From: Paraphysoderma sedebokerense
Lineage: Eukaryota; Blastocladiomycota; Physodermatomycetes; Physodermatales; Physodermataceae
DNA length: 64,000 nucleotides
NCBI GenBank assembly: GCA_025602915.1
Contig: JAHLJZ010000010.1
Span: 248,001 to 312,000, forward strand
Direction of reading: 5' to 3'
Positions within the stretch are counted from its first letter, which is position 1; the number at the start of each line of letters is the position of its first letter. Under the pieces are notes generated by a model. That model searched no databases, had not been told where the DNA came from, and saw only the letters and a list, made by a program, of their open reading frames with translations. Both the position numbers and the translations under genes were made by a program. This document shows positions 25,031 through 36,712 of this stretch, piece by piece.

Positions 25031-26720
25031 CTACAAGAAACCCATCTTAAACCTGCCAAAATCGCCATTGGTTCGTTTCAGGTCTGCTGTCGGTACTCTG
25101 TCCACTGCCATTTCAGTTCGAATCAGATGATACTTGACAGCAAAAACCACAAGTCTATGCGTAATAGTCCCAATCAACCAAGCTACCGCAAAATATTGGA
25201 TCCATGCCTTCAAAAGAGTTTCCTGAAGGGACGGTACGTATCGGATTAGTTGGGCGGGGTATGTTAGCCGGAGCGTGAATGTGAACGGTTGCGCTCTTGA
25301 GCGGGGATGCATTAAAGTTGGGGGAGGGTAGGTAACGACGGTCCTAACTATAGATTGAACATGAATTTGATCGTTAGAATATCTTTCTCTAATCAGCACA
25401 TTCACCACAGCTGAAGATCCCTGTGGCAACGATAGAAATATAAGATACCATTCCGTCTCTGATACTCTTCCAATATTCTTTCCCACTTCCACTCATCACT
25501 ATGCATTTTCGTTTCGCGTTCGCCAACCCTTGTCGTGTTCAGAACACTGCCTTCCAACATATTTTGATGACGATTGGAATAAGCAATCAACTCATTTTGA
25601 ATCAAATTTAATTCACCATTAAGATTGGCTTTCCACAGAGATGACGATGATTCAATGTCAATTATGGAAAGAGATCTGACGGTCAGTGGAACACCTTTCT
25701 TTTTGTGTCAATTAGTTAGTCAATTAGTTAAAAGTGATGATAGATGCAATGATTATGTGCCGGACAGTAGTTATCTGACACATACCATTAAACGAACTTT
25801 GAATTCAAGCATCAACCGAAACCTATTGATCATTTCATCGTCTGCCATTGGAACGGTGAGCTCTAGGTCTAAGTAATCAAATTTCCCATCCCTATTCTCG
25901 TCGACTTCAATGCTCTAAGCAGCAAAAATAACAGGAGAAAATACCCAAATTTCAAAAATGATAGGAAAACGTTTTTGTGTTAGTTTTAGAGAAAGTTGTT
26001 TAGAGTGTTTCTGTCTCAAAATAAAGCAAAAATTGATCCGATTTCTCATCCTCTTCCAAAATATGTTCTTGGAACAAAACTAACCTTTACAACGGGAACC
26101 CTTAATTCCTGCGCCCCATCGCCACCATTCAAATTCATATTAACCCATCCTGCGCTGTTCATATATCCTGTACTCCATTCTTCTGATGGAATATTTAAAT
26201 CATTTGGTCGCGCAGACTGAGTGCCACTTAATTGTAGGAAATACGAATGTGTATACGTGATCGAAGGTTGCTCATAATACGATGACGATTTCGCGTAGAA
26301 TCCTTGAATGTTGGCAGTGATTTCAAGGGAAAAGGAGGAACCATAAAGAAGTTGGAATAGTTTGATTAAAAGTAACAATTTCCCAAATGGATGATCTTAA
26401 GTTAGTTTTTCCGCGTTGTCAACAGTGAAAGAGCACGCAGGCCAATTTCACACATTAAACAATAATGATGTGCATAGGAACAATTATCAGAAAAGAGCCA
26501 TCGCCATTCCATTCCTTCGTTCCAGACTATTTTCTATGATATAGAATGGCAGCTGGAGAAATAATCTAGTATGTTCCATACCGTCAACCCCTGCAGTGTA
26601 TGCGATCACAAAACTAATCACTATTGTGGAAGCAGCCACTAAAACGATAAGTATTCCGGACTGGGAGCAACAGTTTGTTCGGTAACGTAGAGCGAATGGA
26701 CGAGTGTAGAGAGTCGGCAT
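25031..26720 (-). CDS. TMEM231: TMEM231, ciliary transition-zone membrane protein
   Basis: Two-span protein of the B9/MKS complex that gates the ciliary membrane. Exons 26720-26582, 26302-26085, 25914-25786, 25698-25449 and 25410-25031 give 371 aa (316 in human). Order of matches: N-terminal PFALRYRTNCCSQSG then TM1; SSSYYEQPSITYTHSYFLQL (human SSYEEQPTVRFQHQVLL); VDENRDGKFDYLDLEL (human EEDRNQDGKTDMLHFKLEL); and LTYPAQLIRYVPS ... AWIQYFAVAWL before TM2 (human IRYPVEVISYQPG ... AWVQYVSILLI). Splice phases agree throughout, though the exon 4 acceptor is chosen by phase. It is strong evidence that the organism makes cilia. The gene is convergent with the BTB gene. Confidence 0.9.
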
Positions 26721-26942
26721 TGATTTAGCTACTGTTTGAAGCTGAATTTACAGGATCTAGTGATATGTGGAGCTACTCCGTTGGGAGCGAGATGGAGAAT
26801 GGACGTGTTGCACTGTGATTTTTTCTATTGAATTACATAGATACAGGCGTGTAAGATGGTTTATAGTTTGTTTTGCGTCATCAGCTCCTCATAACAAAAT
26901 GTTTTGCGTTCTAACAATCAATTATACTACAAATTTTGCAGT

Positions 26943-28665
26943 TTAAGATTCTTCTGGTTCAACCGATCCTTCAGCAGTTTCCGGAGCAGCGACATTAACA
27001 TCTTCAACTGCATCGACATCAGATTCATCTTTTTGCTGTTTTCCAGCTAATAAAGCCTGAATTTTCGCTTCTGCTCTCGCCTTATTTTCAGCGGTAACAC
27101 GGTCCTGGTTTTCTTGAAACCACGCTTGCTTTTCCTTGATTGCGTCAATAGTTTTTTCGGTGTCGCTGACTTGTACGGGGACATCTACTTTAATCTTCCA
27201 GAAATCTTCCATGATTGAAAGTGGGAACTTGAAAGTGGTTGCTTGCTTTGATTGGGTTTTAGTTTTTTTGTTCTTTTTGGTCGCACCCATGAAATAACCT
27301 TCTTCATCACGGTCAGATTTACGACCGAGCACAGTAGCTCCTTCCGGAATAGAATTATCGACTTGGCGAAGATTTGAGGTGGTAGTGGCAACAGAGGCAG
27401 TGGATGACGGAGTGGACGTAGTTGTGTATTGTTGAAGAAAGCCGATAAGGTTTTTACAAACCTGAATTTCATCTGCAAAAGCCGGAACTTCAGCCAATTC
27501 TCGTTCTCTCTCCGCCGCAGCTTGTCGCTTCCCTTCTTCCCATTGTTCTCTGCGTTGCTTTTCTTCTTCTTGGCGGCGAATGCGTTCTTCTCGCACTGCA
27601 GCGTAATGTTCTTCTTTGGCCTTGCGAAAATCTTCATGCTTAGCTTTACGAGTTTTGAACAGCTCATCGATCTCTGACTGAAGCTTGTTACGTTCGTCAT
27701 AAAAGGATTTGAGTTTTGAATATTCTGAGTTTTGGTCTTTTTCGATAGCATCTAATTCAGTTTTGATTTCCTCCCACGATGAATTAAGGTTGCCGTCCGG
27801 TTTAGTGGCATCTAATTGTTTTCGAATTTCTTCAACCGCTTGCCTGTCTTTATCAATTTCTTCTTGACGGGCATCAAAGGTCTCGAAGATTTTGCGGGAT
27901 TTCCTAAGATTGGATATTTCGTTGATGGCCTTCTTCTCTTCAATGAGTTTAAGAGTCCCGGATTCAAGTTCGCGTTCAAGAGTTCTGTAGAGGTGATAAA
28001 AAAAAAATTGGAAGAATTCAATGCGATTCGCGTTTAGACAAAGTGGGAACTCGCAGAAAGACCCAAAGACGAAGAAAATACTAACTGAATTCTGTTGTCG
28101 ATATCTCTACTAGATCTAAAGCCGAATTTGTCCTTAATTGCCTTCAAATCACCCGTCTACGATATTACGGATTCATATATCGTTAACACATGTTCATAGC
28201 AATACAAAAGACATGCCTATGTTCGGAAATCTCACCTTCTTTTTGATAGATTCATTGAGCTTATTTAACTGTGTAAATAACTCGTCTCTGCCTTTGCGAG
28301 ACTCTTCCCTTTGCTTCTTTATGTCTCCGAGCTTACTTCGTAGCTCTTGACGTTTGTCACCGTAAGTACCCTTGATGTTAGACACTCCGTTGATTTTTGC
28401 CTTCACCTCATCCTGTCAAGTCGCAGTATATCGAATATCAGAGAAGTTAGCCATTGTCTCAAGTGCTATAAATTGAGGACAGACTAAGAAGATACAGATA
28501 ACGTACAAGGCGCTTTCTCAGAGAGTCGATTTTCTCGGTGAGAGCTTGGACCTCGGCATTGTGCTTGTCGTAGTCTGGTTTCTGGACCTTCTGAGTGCGC
28601 TTCTGGACGGACGGCGCCGCCTTTGGCTTTGGGGTGGCGGGGGTGGGCATGGCGCTAGAGAGCAT
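26943..28665 (-). CDS. BFR1: Bfr1-like coiled-coil protein (nuclear segregation / mRNP factor)
   Basis: Polysome- and ER-associated mRNP protein that in yeast affects brefeldin A resistance and ploidy. Exons 28665-28507, 28412-28236, 28141-28086 and 27984-26943 give 477 aa. The N-terminal basic Pro/Lys tail leads into KPDYDKHNAEVQALTEKID, then long Lys/Glu coiled coils (RSKLGDIKKQREESRKGRDE, IEEKKAINEISNLRKSRKIF) typical of fungal Bfr1. The C-terminal Thr/Ser linker, KPDRDEEGYF-like motif and acidic tail are also family-like. Two ATGs 15 bases apart could serve as start (28665 or 28650). Confidence 0.87.
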
Positions 28666-28993
28666 GATTCGAGGGAAGGAGGGAGGGGGCAGCCTTTCGA
28701 CAAGAAGGGAAGTGTGTGGAATTGAGAGGAATAGGAGGAGGAGGAGGAGTGTTTGCCCGTTTGAGAGTGAGAACACAATCCTCCCCACAACAAATTACCT
28801 CGCCGCCCATTGGTCCATATCACGTGCACTCCTCCCTCGCGTTACCGCTTTCGGCATCCTCGCAGAAGACATTGAAAATAAATGGAATACAATGTATGTT
28901 TATTGTCGTGCTCAAATGAATAAAATAATATGCTACATTCTAACTTTACATTATTGGCAAATACACGTCTATATAGCTGTTATGTACGTCAAC
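28666..28993. promoter_or_regulatory. Bfr1 upstream region
   Basis: A 328-base gap between same-strand genes. It is purine-rich on the plus strand from 28670 to 28750 (pyrimidine-rich leader for Bfr1). No other feature is visible. Confidence 0.3.
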
Positions 28994-30460
28994 TTAGTTG
29001 ATCTTGGACACAAGGTACCCGAGAACCACAAAAGCATCGGGATCACTATCTTCAAATGAAATGGTTGGCATCTGCTGAATATCATGATCAACGGTGGTGG
29101 TGTTGGTTGCGGTTTTCACTCTGAAGAGATCAATCTTAATGGGTCCCAACGAGAGTCCGATACCCGCGCTCGATTTCAGTTGGGTTTTATACTCCTCGTA
29201 GAACTCTTTGTTTACCGTCACGCTTGCTTTAGGCTTATATCCGACAACGACCCGTTGGACAATGCGGGAGAGGGAGTCATTTTCGCCAAAAAATTGAACA
29301 CCAGGTGGAATCTTGGTTTGATCAAGCTGATTTCTAAAGTTGCTGATTAACGACGGATCGAACCATGGGTCAGGTCTGACGGGAAACGACCCAATTTGGG
29401 AGAAAGAAATTTCGGCAGAAAAGTAGTTCAAATTTTTGGTCAATTTCTGGCCAGTGCCTTCAGTGCCTCCGAGGTCGATGAATGGGATGGCTATTTCGAG
29501 TGGACGATTAGGTTAGCAAGGAAATGATGTCGGCAGCATTCATCAAGACTACTTACAAGGTCCGGTGCTAAACGCCCAATCTTTGCTCTTCTCGTCCGCC
29601 GCCGTACTCTCAATCTTCATGCTAATTTTTCTTTCAGTACTGTTCGCTGACTTCCAATCATCGATAACCGCATCTCCTTGCAAGTTGTATTTAGGGCAGT
29701 AGGACTTGACTCCATTTTCTTCACGGCACACCATATTATAGATGGTCTTAGATTTATCTTTGCCAGCACTGTCTAATTTCGTTAAGGTACTTTGAACTTT
29801 GTCGAACCCAGGAATATTCACTTTAAGCTCGACATTGTGAGTTTCGGTTTTCATTCCGTCGACTTCTGCCTTCAGAGATGCATAATGAGGATAATTCGCA
29901 CTCAAGAAATCTTCGAAAGGAATACCAGGCTGACTAGCGTCGTAATCTTTCTTAGCTTCAATGCGAAGTTGTTGCAACTCCTTTGCCTTCGCCGAAATTC
30001 CTTGTCTGCCAGCATCGAGCTCGGCTTGGCCGGATCCGTTGTCGTTATCATTTGTAGTTTTAATAGCGTTCACAAAATCACGGTATGTAGAAAATAATGA
30101 TCCCATATGCCCTTGAGTGATATTTGCAGGGATTTGATCTCCAGCGCTCCAGATTGCCCAGTTCCTCGCTGCTGATCCTTTCGGTTTACCGAAATCGTGA
30201 CGTTCAGCAACTCCCGCAGTCAACATTAGGTGTAAGTTATGAGCGCTCTGACCCTGACTACCGATGGTTGCCATCGAAGATGTAACATAAGTGTTGAGTT
30301 GACGATGCCATGATTTCCAGAATAGTTGATTCTGTTGATCCCCGAATGCCAAAAACTGCTCAGTTGACATCCGCTGAGGAAGTGGGGTGGCATTGGAAGA
30401 TGGCAGTTGGTAAAGACAAAGAAGAACCAATGTAGCGTATACAGGAAACTGAGGTACCAT
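28994..30460 (-). CDS. Secreted protein of unknown function
   Basis: I do not recognise this gene. Exons 30460-29557 and 29490-28994 give 466 aa. I choose the ATG at 30460 because a TATATATAT box lies ~45 bases upstream; the ATG at 30490 would sit only ~10-20 bases from the box, upstream of the likely transcription start. From 30460 the protein begins with a clean signal peptide (VYATLVLLCLYQLPSSNA). The mature part is hydrophilic with few Cys (VCREENGVKSYCPKY), several N-glycosylation sequons, an Asn/Asp linker, and no membrane anchor. The C-terminal ~150 residues (after FIDLGGTEG) look beta-rich. The size, TATA promoter and signal suggest an abundantly expressed extracellular protein. Confidence 0.8.
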
Positions 30461-30498
30461 GATGTAGAGTATTGGGTTCACAAAATACATAGGAGATA

Positions 30499-30511
30499 CT
30501 ATATATATTTA
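30499..30511 (-). promoter_or_regulatory. TATA box of the secreted-protein gene
   Basis: The minus strand reads AAATATATATAGT about 45 bases before the ATG at 30460. It is one of few clear TATA elements in the window. Confidence 0.55.
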
Positions 30512-31482
30512 AGCGAAGTGGTCTTGCGTTGCGATTCCCGGTTGGCGCGGGAGCATTGGTTTGGACTAAAACGCGGAGGTTATTGAACTTCAAACTTCGT
30601 TGCTGTGCTGTGCGGTCAATGTGAACGGTTTGTGTCTTTCATGCCACTTCGCAACAATAATTGCTGAGCACGCAGGTATCCAATGAAGCAGAGGACTCAA
30701 GATTTGAAACTCAAAATCCTCTCATTTTGTTATGAATAAAGGCAGCGACTGATGTAGATCCATGGCATAACAACCGCAACAATAAGTGTTTCACTGCTTC
30801 TGTTTTCTGTGTTCAGATGTAATTTAAGGATAACACTATTGTAAACTTCAAACATACAGGCCCAATTGCAGGGTTCACCGGTGCTGCATTATGAGATGAA
30901 TCCAGCTTCTCTTGTCATAGAGCCGGCAATTTTGATCAATGTAGGAACCCTGAGCGAACAGCGGCTTTCCTTAACTCTGAAGCTAAGAGAGTCATGAGTA
31001 AATTAATGACGATAAAAATTCAAATTAAATCTGCGGTGACCCATATTTAAATACAATTGTCTCAATTTTAGACAGCCACTTAGAGTATTGACTAAAAACA
31101 TTACGTAGAAATGTCAGGACATACATCTAAAAGCTGAGGGGGAGATCGGTAGGTTGCAATGTTACCCGACAATTATTGACAGTAAGAAATGAAGGTGCCA
31201 ATAGCTCAAAGAATGCATTCGTCATGGATCAATTTCATAAATAGTGTTTGCTAGGAATACATCTCAATTGCCGTCAAGCTCATTGATATAAGTGCAAAAT
31301 ATATCTGATATTGTATCTTCCTAGCTTGCTGCTGTCAATGAAAAGACGTTGAGTTCAATATATTATTCCTAATTAATTAATACTACTCTCTATAGAAAGT
31401 AGTCACGTGAAATCAAATCGTAAAACCACAGACCTCCATAGGACCTGTTCATACTCATAGAGTATATAAACTGTCAACGGAC
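30512..31482. promoter_or_regulatory. Divergent intergenic region before DLT1
   Basis: About 970 bases with no supportable gene. A short inverted repeat (ACTACT ... AGTAGT) lies at 31382-31404, and TATATAAAC at 31461-31469 could be the DLT1 TATA box, ~20 bases before its ATG. Confidence 0.4.
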
Positions 31483-32466
31483 ATGAGGAAGCCCTTCTTT
31501 CACTCATCCAAATTAAAGACAGTCCTCAATGTTTTACAACAGATCTTCTCAAAACTATTCTTCCTCATTGTATGGCTTCTGACTGCCATATGCACCATTG
31601 CGACCGGAACGGATATCTTCATCCAAACGGTCAATAGAGCTGATGGAACGGCGTACCAATTCGTGATAGTGGGAAGTTACGCTTTAATGGTTTGTTACAA
31701 GAATTGAGTACATTCAATGACATTTCTCTGTCATACAATTTAATATTCAGACACCCTCCACGCTTCTATTTGAATGTCTTGACGTCGATATTGCTGTGGT
31801 TTTGATTTGCTCTCTTCTGCCTTTACTATCCATGAATCAAACATTCCTTTGTGTTTTGTCACGAATGATGAGATGATTAAGTGAAAAACCGATGATTAAC
31901 AACTTACCCTTCCCCACAATACATCAAACTTTTTACAGGCTCTGGCATCTCTTACATTTAGTTTTTCTCGGTTCATGACCGTCCGGTCCGCTATTGGCGA
32001 TATCCCAAAACTTTACATTCCTATCAGTCAATCCGATGTCCCTCTCCGAGTTCATAATCTCATTCAAAATGAATTAACCCGCGTTAACATCATCTCTCTT
32101 GCCACCCGACCAATACCTGCCGAAACCTGTCGACCGGGTTGGGGACAACCTGGAACGGCACTCGGTAATACAAATTTCAAGGCTGCCGTCGTAGCAACAT
32201 TAGAAATCGTGGTGAAAAATGTGGCAAAATTAGGCAAAGAGTACGAGTTTGATCGTAGCGTGAGTGTTCGGATTTGGATGGAAAAGTTAGTTGCGAAAGG
32301 GTTCGTGGACAAGCGAATAGCTCGAGCGTACGTCGAAGGGTATGAGAGAGCAAGATTTGGGTATGAAGAAATAGAAGAAAAGGAATATCTTGAATTTATG
32401 AAATTAATCACGGTCCTTGTTACGAGGTTAGATTGGATTGATCCTTTATCTGTCAGTGTCCATTGA
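31483..32466 (+). CDS. DLT1: Dlt1-like membrane protein (defect at low temperature 1)
   Basis: Fungus-specific two-span membrane protein of unknown biochemistry; the yeast mutant grows poorly in the cold. Exons 31483-31689 and 31939-32466, 244 aa. TM1 is FSKLFFLIVWLLTAICTIAT and TM2 spans FVIVGSYALMALASLTFSF across the splice. The cytosolic half has the family pattern PKLYIPISQSDVPLRVHNLI, GWGQPGTALGN, VSVRIWMEKLVAKGFVD, AYVEGYERARFGYEE and EYLEFMKLITVLVTRLD. The intron (249 bp) is unusually long for this window. It is convergent with the OSR1-like kinase. Confidence 0.82.
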
Positions 32467-33063
32467 CAGGGACCTTAACTCATTCTCTTCATGATACCAT
32501 AGGTTACCAAAAGCATAGACTTCACTTAGATGTATCATCGACTGTGCAAGTCATGAATCGTAACTTTGCTCCAATTACTCAATCGTTACCTTTCTCGGCT
32601 TGAACGAACCTGAACGAAGCTCTGTTTACCATCTCAACATGGCTCCGCGTCGAGATAATACAATAGAGTCGGGGCTAGTGCACATACACTTCACGTTGTC
32701 TATCTAGTAATAGGCTCGGGATAATAAGCTCCGGTATCTAAATCTTCTCTCGTCATAACTCATAGCCATGGTCGACTATCGGAACTATCGATGCGAGAAC
32801 GAGTTGATAAGACTGCGACCAAAAGGTCTCTGAGTTCAATATTATTAGTTATCATTGCTAGAAGTCATACATTTCTCTTTCTCCGTCGTAAATTATATGT
32901 ACAATGTGCCTCCTCGTGCAACGGCCACCACAATATCTAAGTCAAAATTGTAAAATAGAATGCAACTGTGGGTAAAAAGAATACTACTTAAATAAAATAA
33001 AATTCACATTCATGTCTATGCAACAAATTGAGCTAATAATAAGCTACAACGAAGGGATGAAAC
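32467..33063. other. Gap between convergent DLT1 and kinase
   Basis: 597 bases of 3' flanks. The stretch 32940-33050 is A/T-rich with AATAAAATAAAA (32992-33003). I see no gene or repeat. Confidence 0.35.
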
Positions 33064-34985
33064 TTATGAAGTGGTGACTTCGAAACGACCTCTTTTTGCA
33101 GGGGACCGGTCTAGTGATGGTATGGGTGATTGATTTGGGGTAGGATATCTTGAGGGGACGGGTGAGCTTGCTAGCGATGAAGGTGCTGAACTTGTGACTT
33201 GAAATCTTCCACGTTTTGAAATTGTAAGGGTATTGGATGAAGCGGAAGGTGATGAAGACAGAGTATCTATATCTGAAGATTCGGATGCAGAAGGTACGGG
33301 AGAAGGATAAAAGGATGACGCCGGCGGGTCTTGAATGCGGACGGCAGATGTTCTGTACTCGAGTTCCTCCATTTGAGCCTCGCTGACTGATGAGTTGGAT
33401 CGAGTCCGGGAATCACTGCTGCCAGTAGATTCTAACTCGTCATCTCCATCTTGACCAATATCGATGTCAAAATCCCAAGCCTGAACAGTTTCCATGACAT
33501 ATTCAGAGTTTGACTTGGAATCTTTCGGGACTCGTGATGTTAAGGGCTCGAGGGTATCTAGCTCCAGAACCTTCACCAAATAATCAGGGCTTCGCGCCTT
33601 CTTGAAGAATGGGAAGCTTAGAAGGGCATCGGCAGAAGGTCGCATGTCTGGATTCTTCAGCAGACAAGCATCGACAACATCTTCAAACGAGCGGGAATAC
33701 TTGTGGTATGTCTCATGTCGGTTCAACGCCGGTGGATCGTTGTTGAGAACTAGAAGACAGACTTTGAGTGGAGGGAATTTTGCGTAAGGAGCGATGCCGT
33801 TGGCAAGTTCTAATGCGGTGATACCGAAAGACCAAATGTCAGCTTTGTAATTGTAACCTTTTTGTTCCTATTGTGAGATGGCCAGTTAGATGAGTCAGAT
33901 AACCGCCGCCACAAGAATTTTAAAGCTATAACATACCATAACTTCAGGTGACATCCAACACAAAGAACCGACGAACGTTTTCCGCTTTTTCCTGCACACT
34001 CCAAAATCCAATAATGAACTGCTAACCCCAAAATCAGCTAATTGCACCAATCCAGATTCTTTGTCCATCAATAAGTTTGCACATTTGATGTCCCGATGAA
34101 TCAATCCATTTTTATGAAGATAGCTAACGCCTTGCAGGACTTGTTTCATGATCGTGGCGATGGCTGTTTCTTCCATTCCTTGTTTGAATCGAAGTTTTAG
34201 TAGGTCAGAGCAAGAACCAGCGGACCTTAGAGGTGTGACGATATGAAGGCGGGAGGAGGAAATGAATGATCGAAATATAGGAAGAAGGTTGGGATGCCTG
34301 CACAGGGACATAATTTGTATTTCGCGCTGTGGGGCCAATGCAAGAAGCATGTCAACGAATTGTCCAAATTGTGGATATGAGTGGAGAGGAATTAAAGTTT
34401 ACCCGAACTTCATCAATTTGGTTACGTTCAAATTTATCAATGTCAATCATTTTAATTGCAACCTTCTTATTATGTGGCTTGAAAATGGCCATTGCAACTT
34501 GTGCCGTCGCACCATAGCCTATTACGTGAATGACATTAGACACATTTCGTTCGAGAATTGGCGCGAACAGTTGACGTGATATTCAGTTCGGCAGATTACA
34601 AATGAATGCGTAACATACCGACGACGTTCTTTGTTTCATAGTCATTCATGTCAGAAGAGTAAATGACCTCTGGAATTTTGTTTTCTACTTGCTCCACATT
34701 GATGACCGCTCTTCGAATGGACGGAAGAGATGAACTGATAGTGGCCCGTCGCTTCATGACAGGTCCAGACAGATCAAAGGACAATTTTCGGCCGAGCAAT
34801 GGAGAGGTAGAGGCGTTTGAGTTTCTGCGCTTCATCATACTTGCAATTGAGAAGCGTCCAGGCGAGCTGGAGACTGAGTCAGTGTCGCTGCATACGGAAG
34901 TGTCATCTTTAAGGGGAATTTCTATAGGCTCAGAGGCGGGTATTTTTGGGGATGCCGGAGGAGTGAGAGACTGTGTAAATTCCAT
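33064..34985 (-). CDS. STE20/GCK-VI kinase of the OSR1/SPAK family with RFxV tail motifs
   Basis: Ser/Thr kinase of the family that controls ion transport and cell-volume signalling downstream of WNK in animals. Exons 34985-34619, 34518-34403, 34326-33937 and 33867-33064 give 558 aa. The start at 34985 follows a stop-free leader, so an upstream ATG at 35132 is possible. After a Ser-rich N-terminus the kinase begins YETKNVVGYGATAQVAM, with VAIKM (Lys), LIHRDIKCANLL (HRD), LADFGVSS (DFG), RKTFVGSLCWMSPEV (activation-loop Thr kept) and KADIWSFGITALELA. These match OSR1 almost word for word. The C-terminal CCT domain is absent; instead KRGRFQVTSS and a terminal KRGRFEVTTS occur, each an RFxV motif. 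Confidence 0.9.
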
Positions 34986-35883
34986 AACGTATGGTGAGTT
35001 ATGCACGAACTGAAGGGTCGGAGGGTTCTTGCGCAGCGGGGAGTTAGCGGCGGTAAGCGACAGAAAGGGGGTCGGAGCGACGAGAGAGTGTGTTGGGTGG
35101 AGGGAGAGAAAAGTAGCGACACAGAGATGCAAAACTCAATCAGGGCCGATATCAGCGTCGAGGCGTGGGGTGCTTCAGAAGGACGGAAAAGGCAAGTTTT
35201 TAATAGGATGCCCTCCTGCGATCTTCATGACCTGACCTGGAACGTATGTGTGGCTTGCGCCGAGTCCTGCAAGCTTGTCTTTCCTAATACGGCAGCTGGC
35301 AATGCGATTGGCCATGACACAATGAGCTTCATATCAACGACAATCACAGACGCACAATTTTTCTAACATGTCCGGAATCCGAGAATTGTTCTTTCCTTCC
35401 AGCGTAAGTGCAGAAAAGGCTGGTGATTATCCTACCCCAATGTTAAACTTCTCTATCATGGATTCAGTACTTCGCCCATTGTGATACCATCCTCTTTTCA
35501 TTGGCTTCATGCTGTTACGAAACATTATATAAATAGATAACACTTCTTATTTTGGTGTAGTTTTTGTGTATTCCTGTAACAATGTGTGTTGCCAGTGCAG
35601 CTTACGTTGATATAGGTGATGCAACGTCAGAGTTCAGAGCATTCATTCACTGCACCGCCTCGAGGGTTCCTTTGGGCATCGCAGGAGATTATTTGTCCGC
35701 TGTGATTGGCCATACGCTATGCTAATTATAATACGTAATATTATTGATGGTGACAAATATGAATACTATATGATGATTTACAGCTACATTTACGATTTAG
35801 GATTTGCTTCGCTTGCACAGATGATTGACGACGGATATTGTCCATCACTTGCCAAAATACTCATAGTTATTTCAAACTCGAAT
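34986..35883. other. Kinase upstream region and 3' flank of PMP3
   Basis: An ~900-base gap between same-strand genes. Open frames at 35001-35366 and 35719-35991 (+) show no domain, biased composition or splice partners; I see nothing supportable. Confidence 0.3.
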
Positions 35884-36200
35884 TTACTTTTGTACTATAA
35901 TCACACAGGCGTGGATAATACCGGGGATATAACCTATATGATGAATAAGATGTTAAACCAAAGGTCCTTTTACTATGCCATCTACCTATAATCTAGGTAG
36001 GAAATTTAGACTGTACCCAAAATCGTCAGGATAACGTTGATCCAAAAGTCACTAAAATCAAAAGGATCCGTTAGCAAGGAGAACACCACCAAATATCCCT
36101 CGGGTACATACCGGTTCAATCCAACTTCGAGGAACACTCCAAGTGGTGGTAACAGAACAGCTGCGATAAATTTACAAATATCTGAACACGTTAGAGCCAT
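35884..36200 (-). CDS. PMP3: Pmp3/UPF0057 plasma-membrane proteolipid
   Basis: Tiny two-span plasma-membrane protein that affects membrane potential and cation sensitivity. Exons 36200-36112, 36051-36017 and 35933-35884 give 57 aa. It reads CSDICKFIAAVLLPPLGVFL, then DFWINVILTILGYIPGIIHA after splicing: a complete PMP3 signature. Exons 2 and 3 are 35 and 50 bases and too short for ordinary ORF calling; exon 3 supplies the YIPGIIHA half of the second helix. The ATG at 36200 sits in ACCATGG context. Confidence 0.95.
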
Positions 36201-36712
36201 GGTAGCGAATGTATTTTGAATTGGATTTGAAAAACTCAAATTTGGACAAGTTTGGTGAAAGTGCCCTTCATTTTAAACGTTTCAAAATTAATTAAAAAAC
36301 TCATAGTCCGCTTTCAATTTAATAAAAGAAAGTTCCTCCTGGGGACCAATATGGAGTGATTCGAATCCTGACGTCACCGGGTTGTCCTCAACCTCCTGTT
36401 GCAAGCTCGCTCTTGGTTTGCCTTTGTTCACTAAAATTAGTTAATAGGCACGTAAGCCTTCTGTTATATCTGGATGCGGCTTTAAAATTAGAACTGTCAT
36501 TCAGTCCATAATAATCTCGAGCCAACAGCCGGGCTATTGTCCCAGAGGGAAAAATAAACCGGCAAGGCGTCCATTTACTTTGTGGCCACTAAATAATATA
36601 CGAAGCTTGCCAAATTTATACTTTAATGAGACAAAAATCAAGTATAACTACAATAAATAATTACAAGAATCCAAAATGTATTGCATATTACAATCTATAT
36701 CTTCCCAAGTTC
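36201..36712. other. Gap between PMP3 and first surface-protein gene
   Basis: 512 bases, A/T-rich, holding the PMP3 promoter and the 3' flank of the next gene. I see no coding potential. Confidence 0.3.

Noticed and set aside
35719-35991. 90-codon AT-rich frame
   Set aside because: It overlaps the third PMP3 exon on the opposite strand and its composition is that of random AT-rich DNA.
36340-36415. tRNA-like stretch with TTCGAATC
   Set aside because: A T-arm-like core is present, but no matching acceptor stem, D-arm or anticodon arm could be drawn on either strand.
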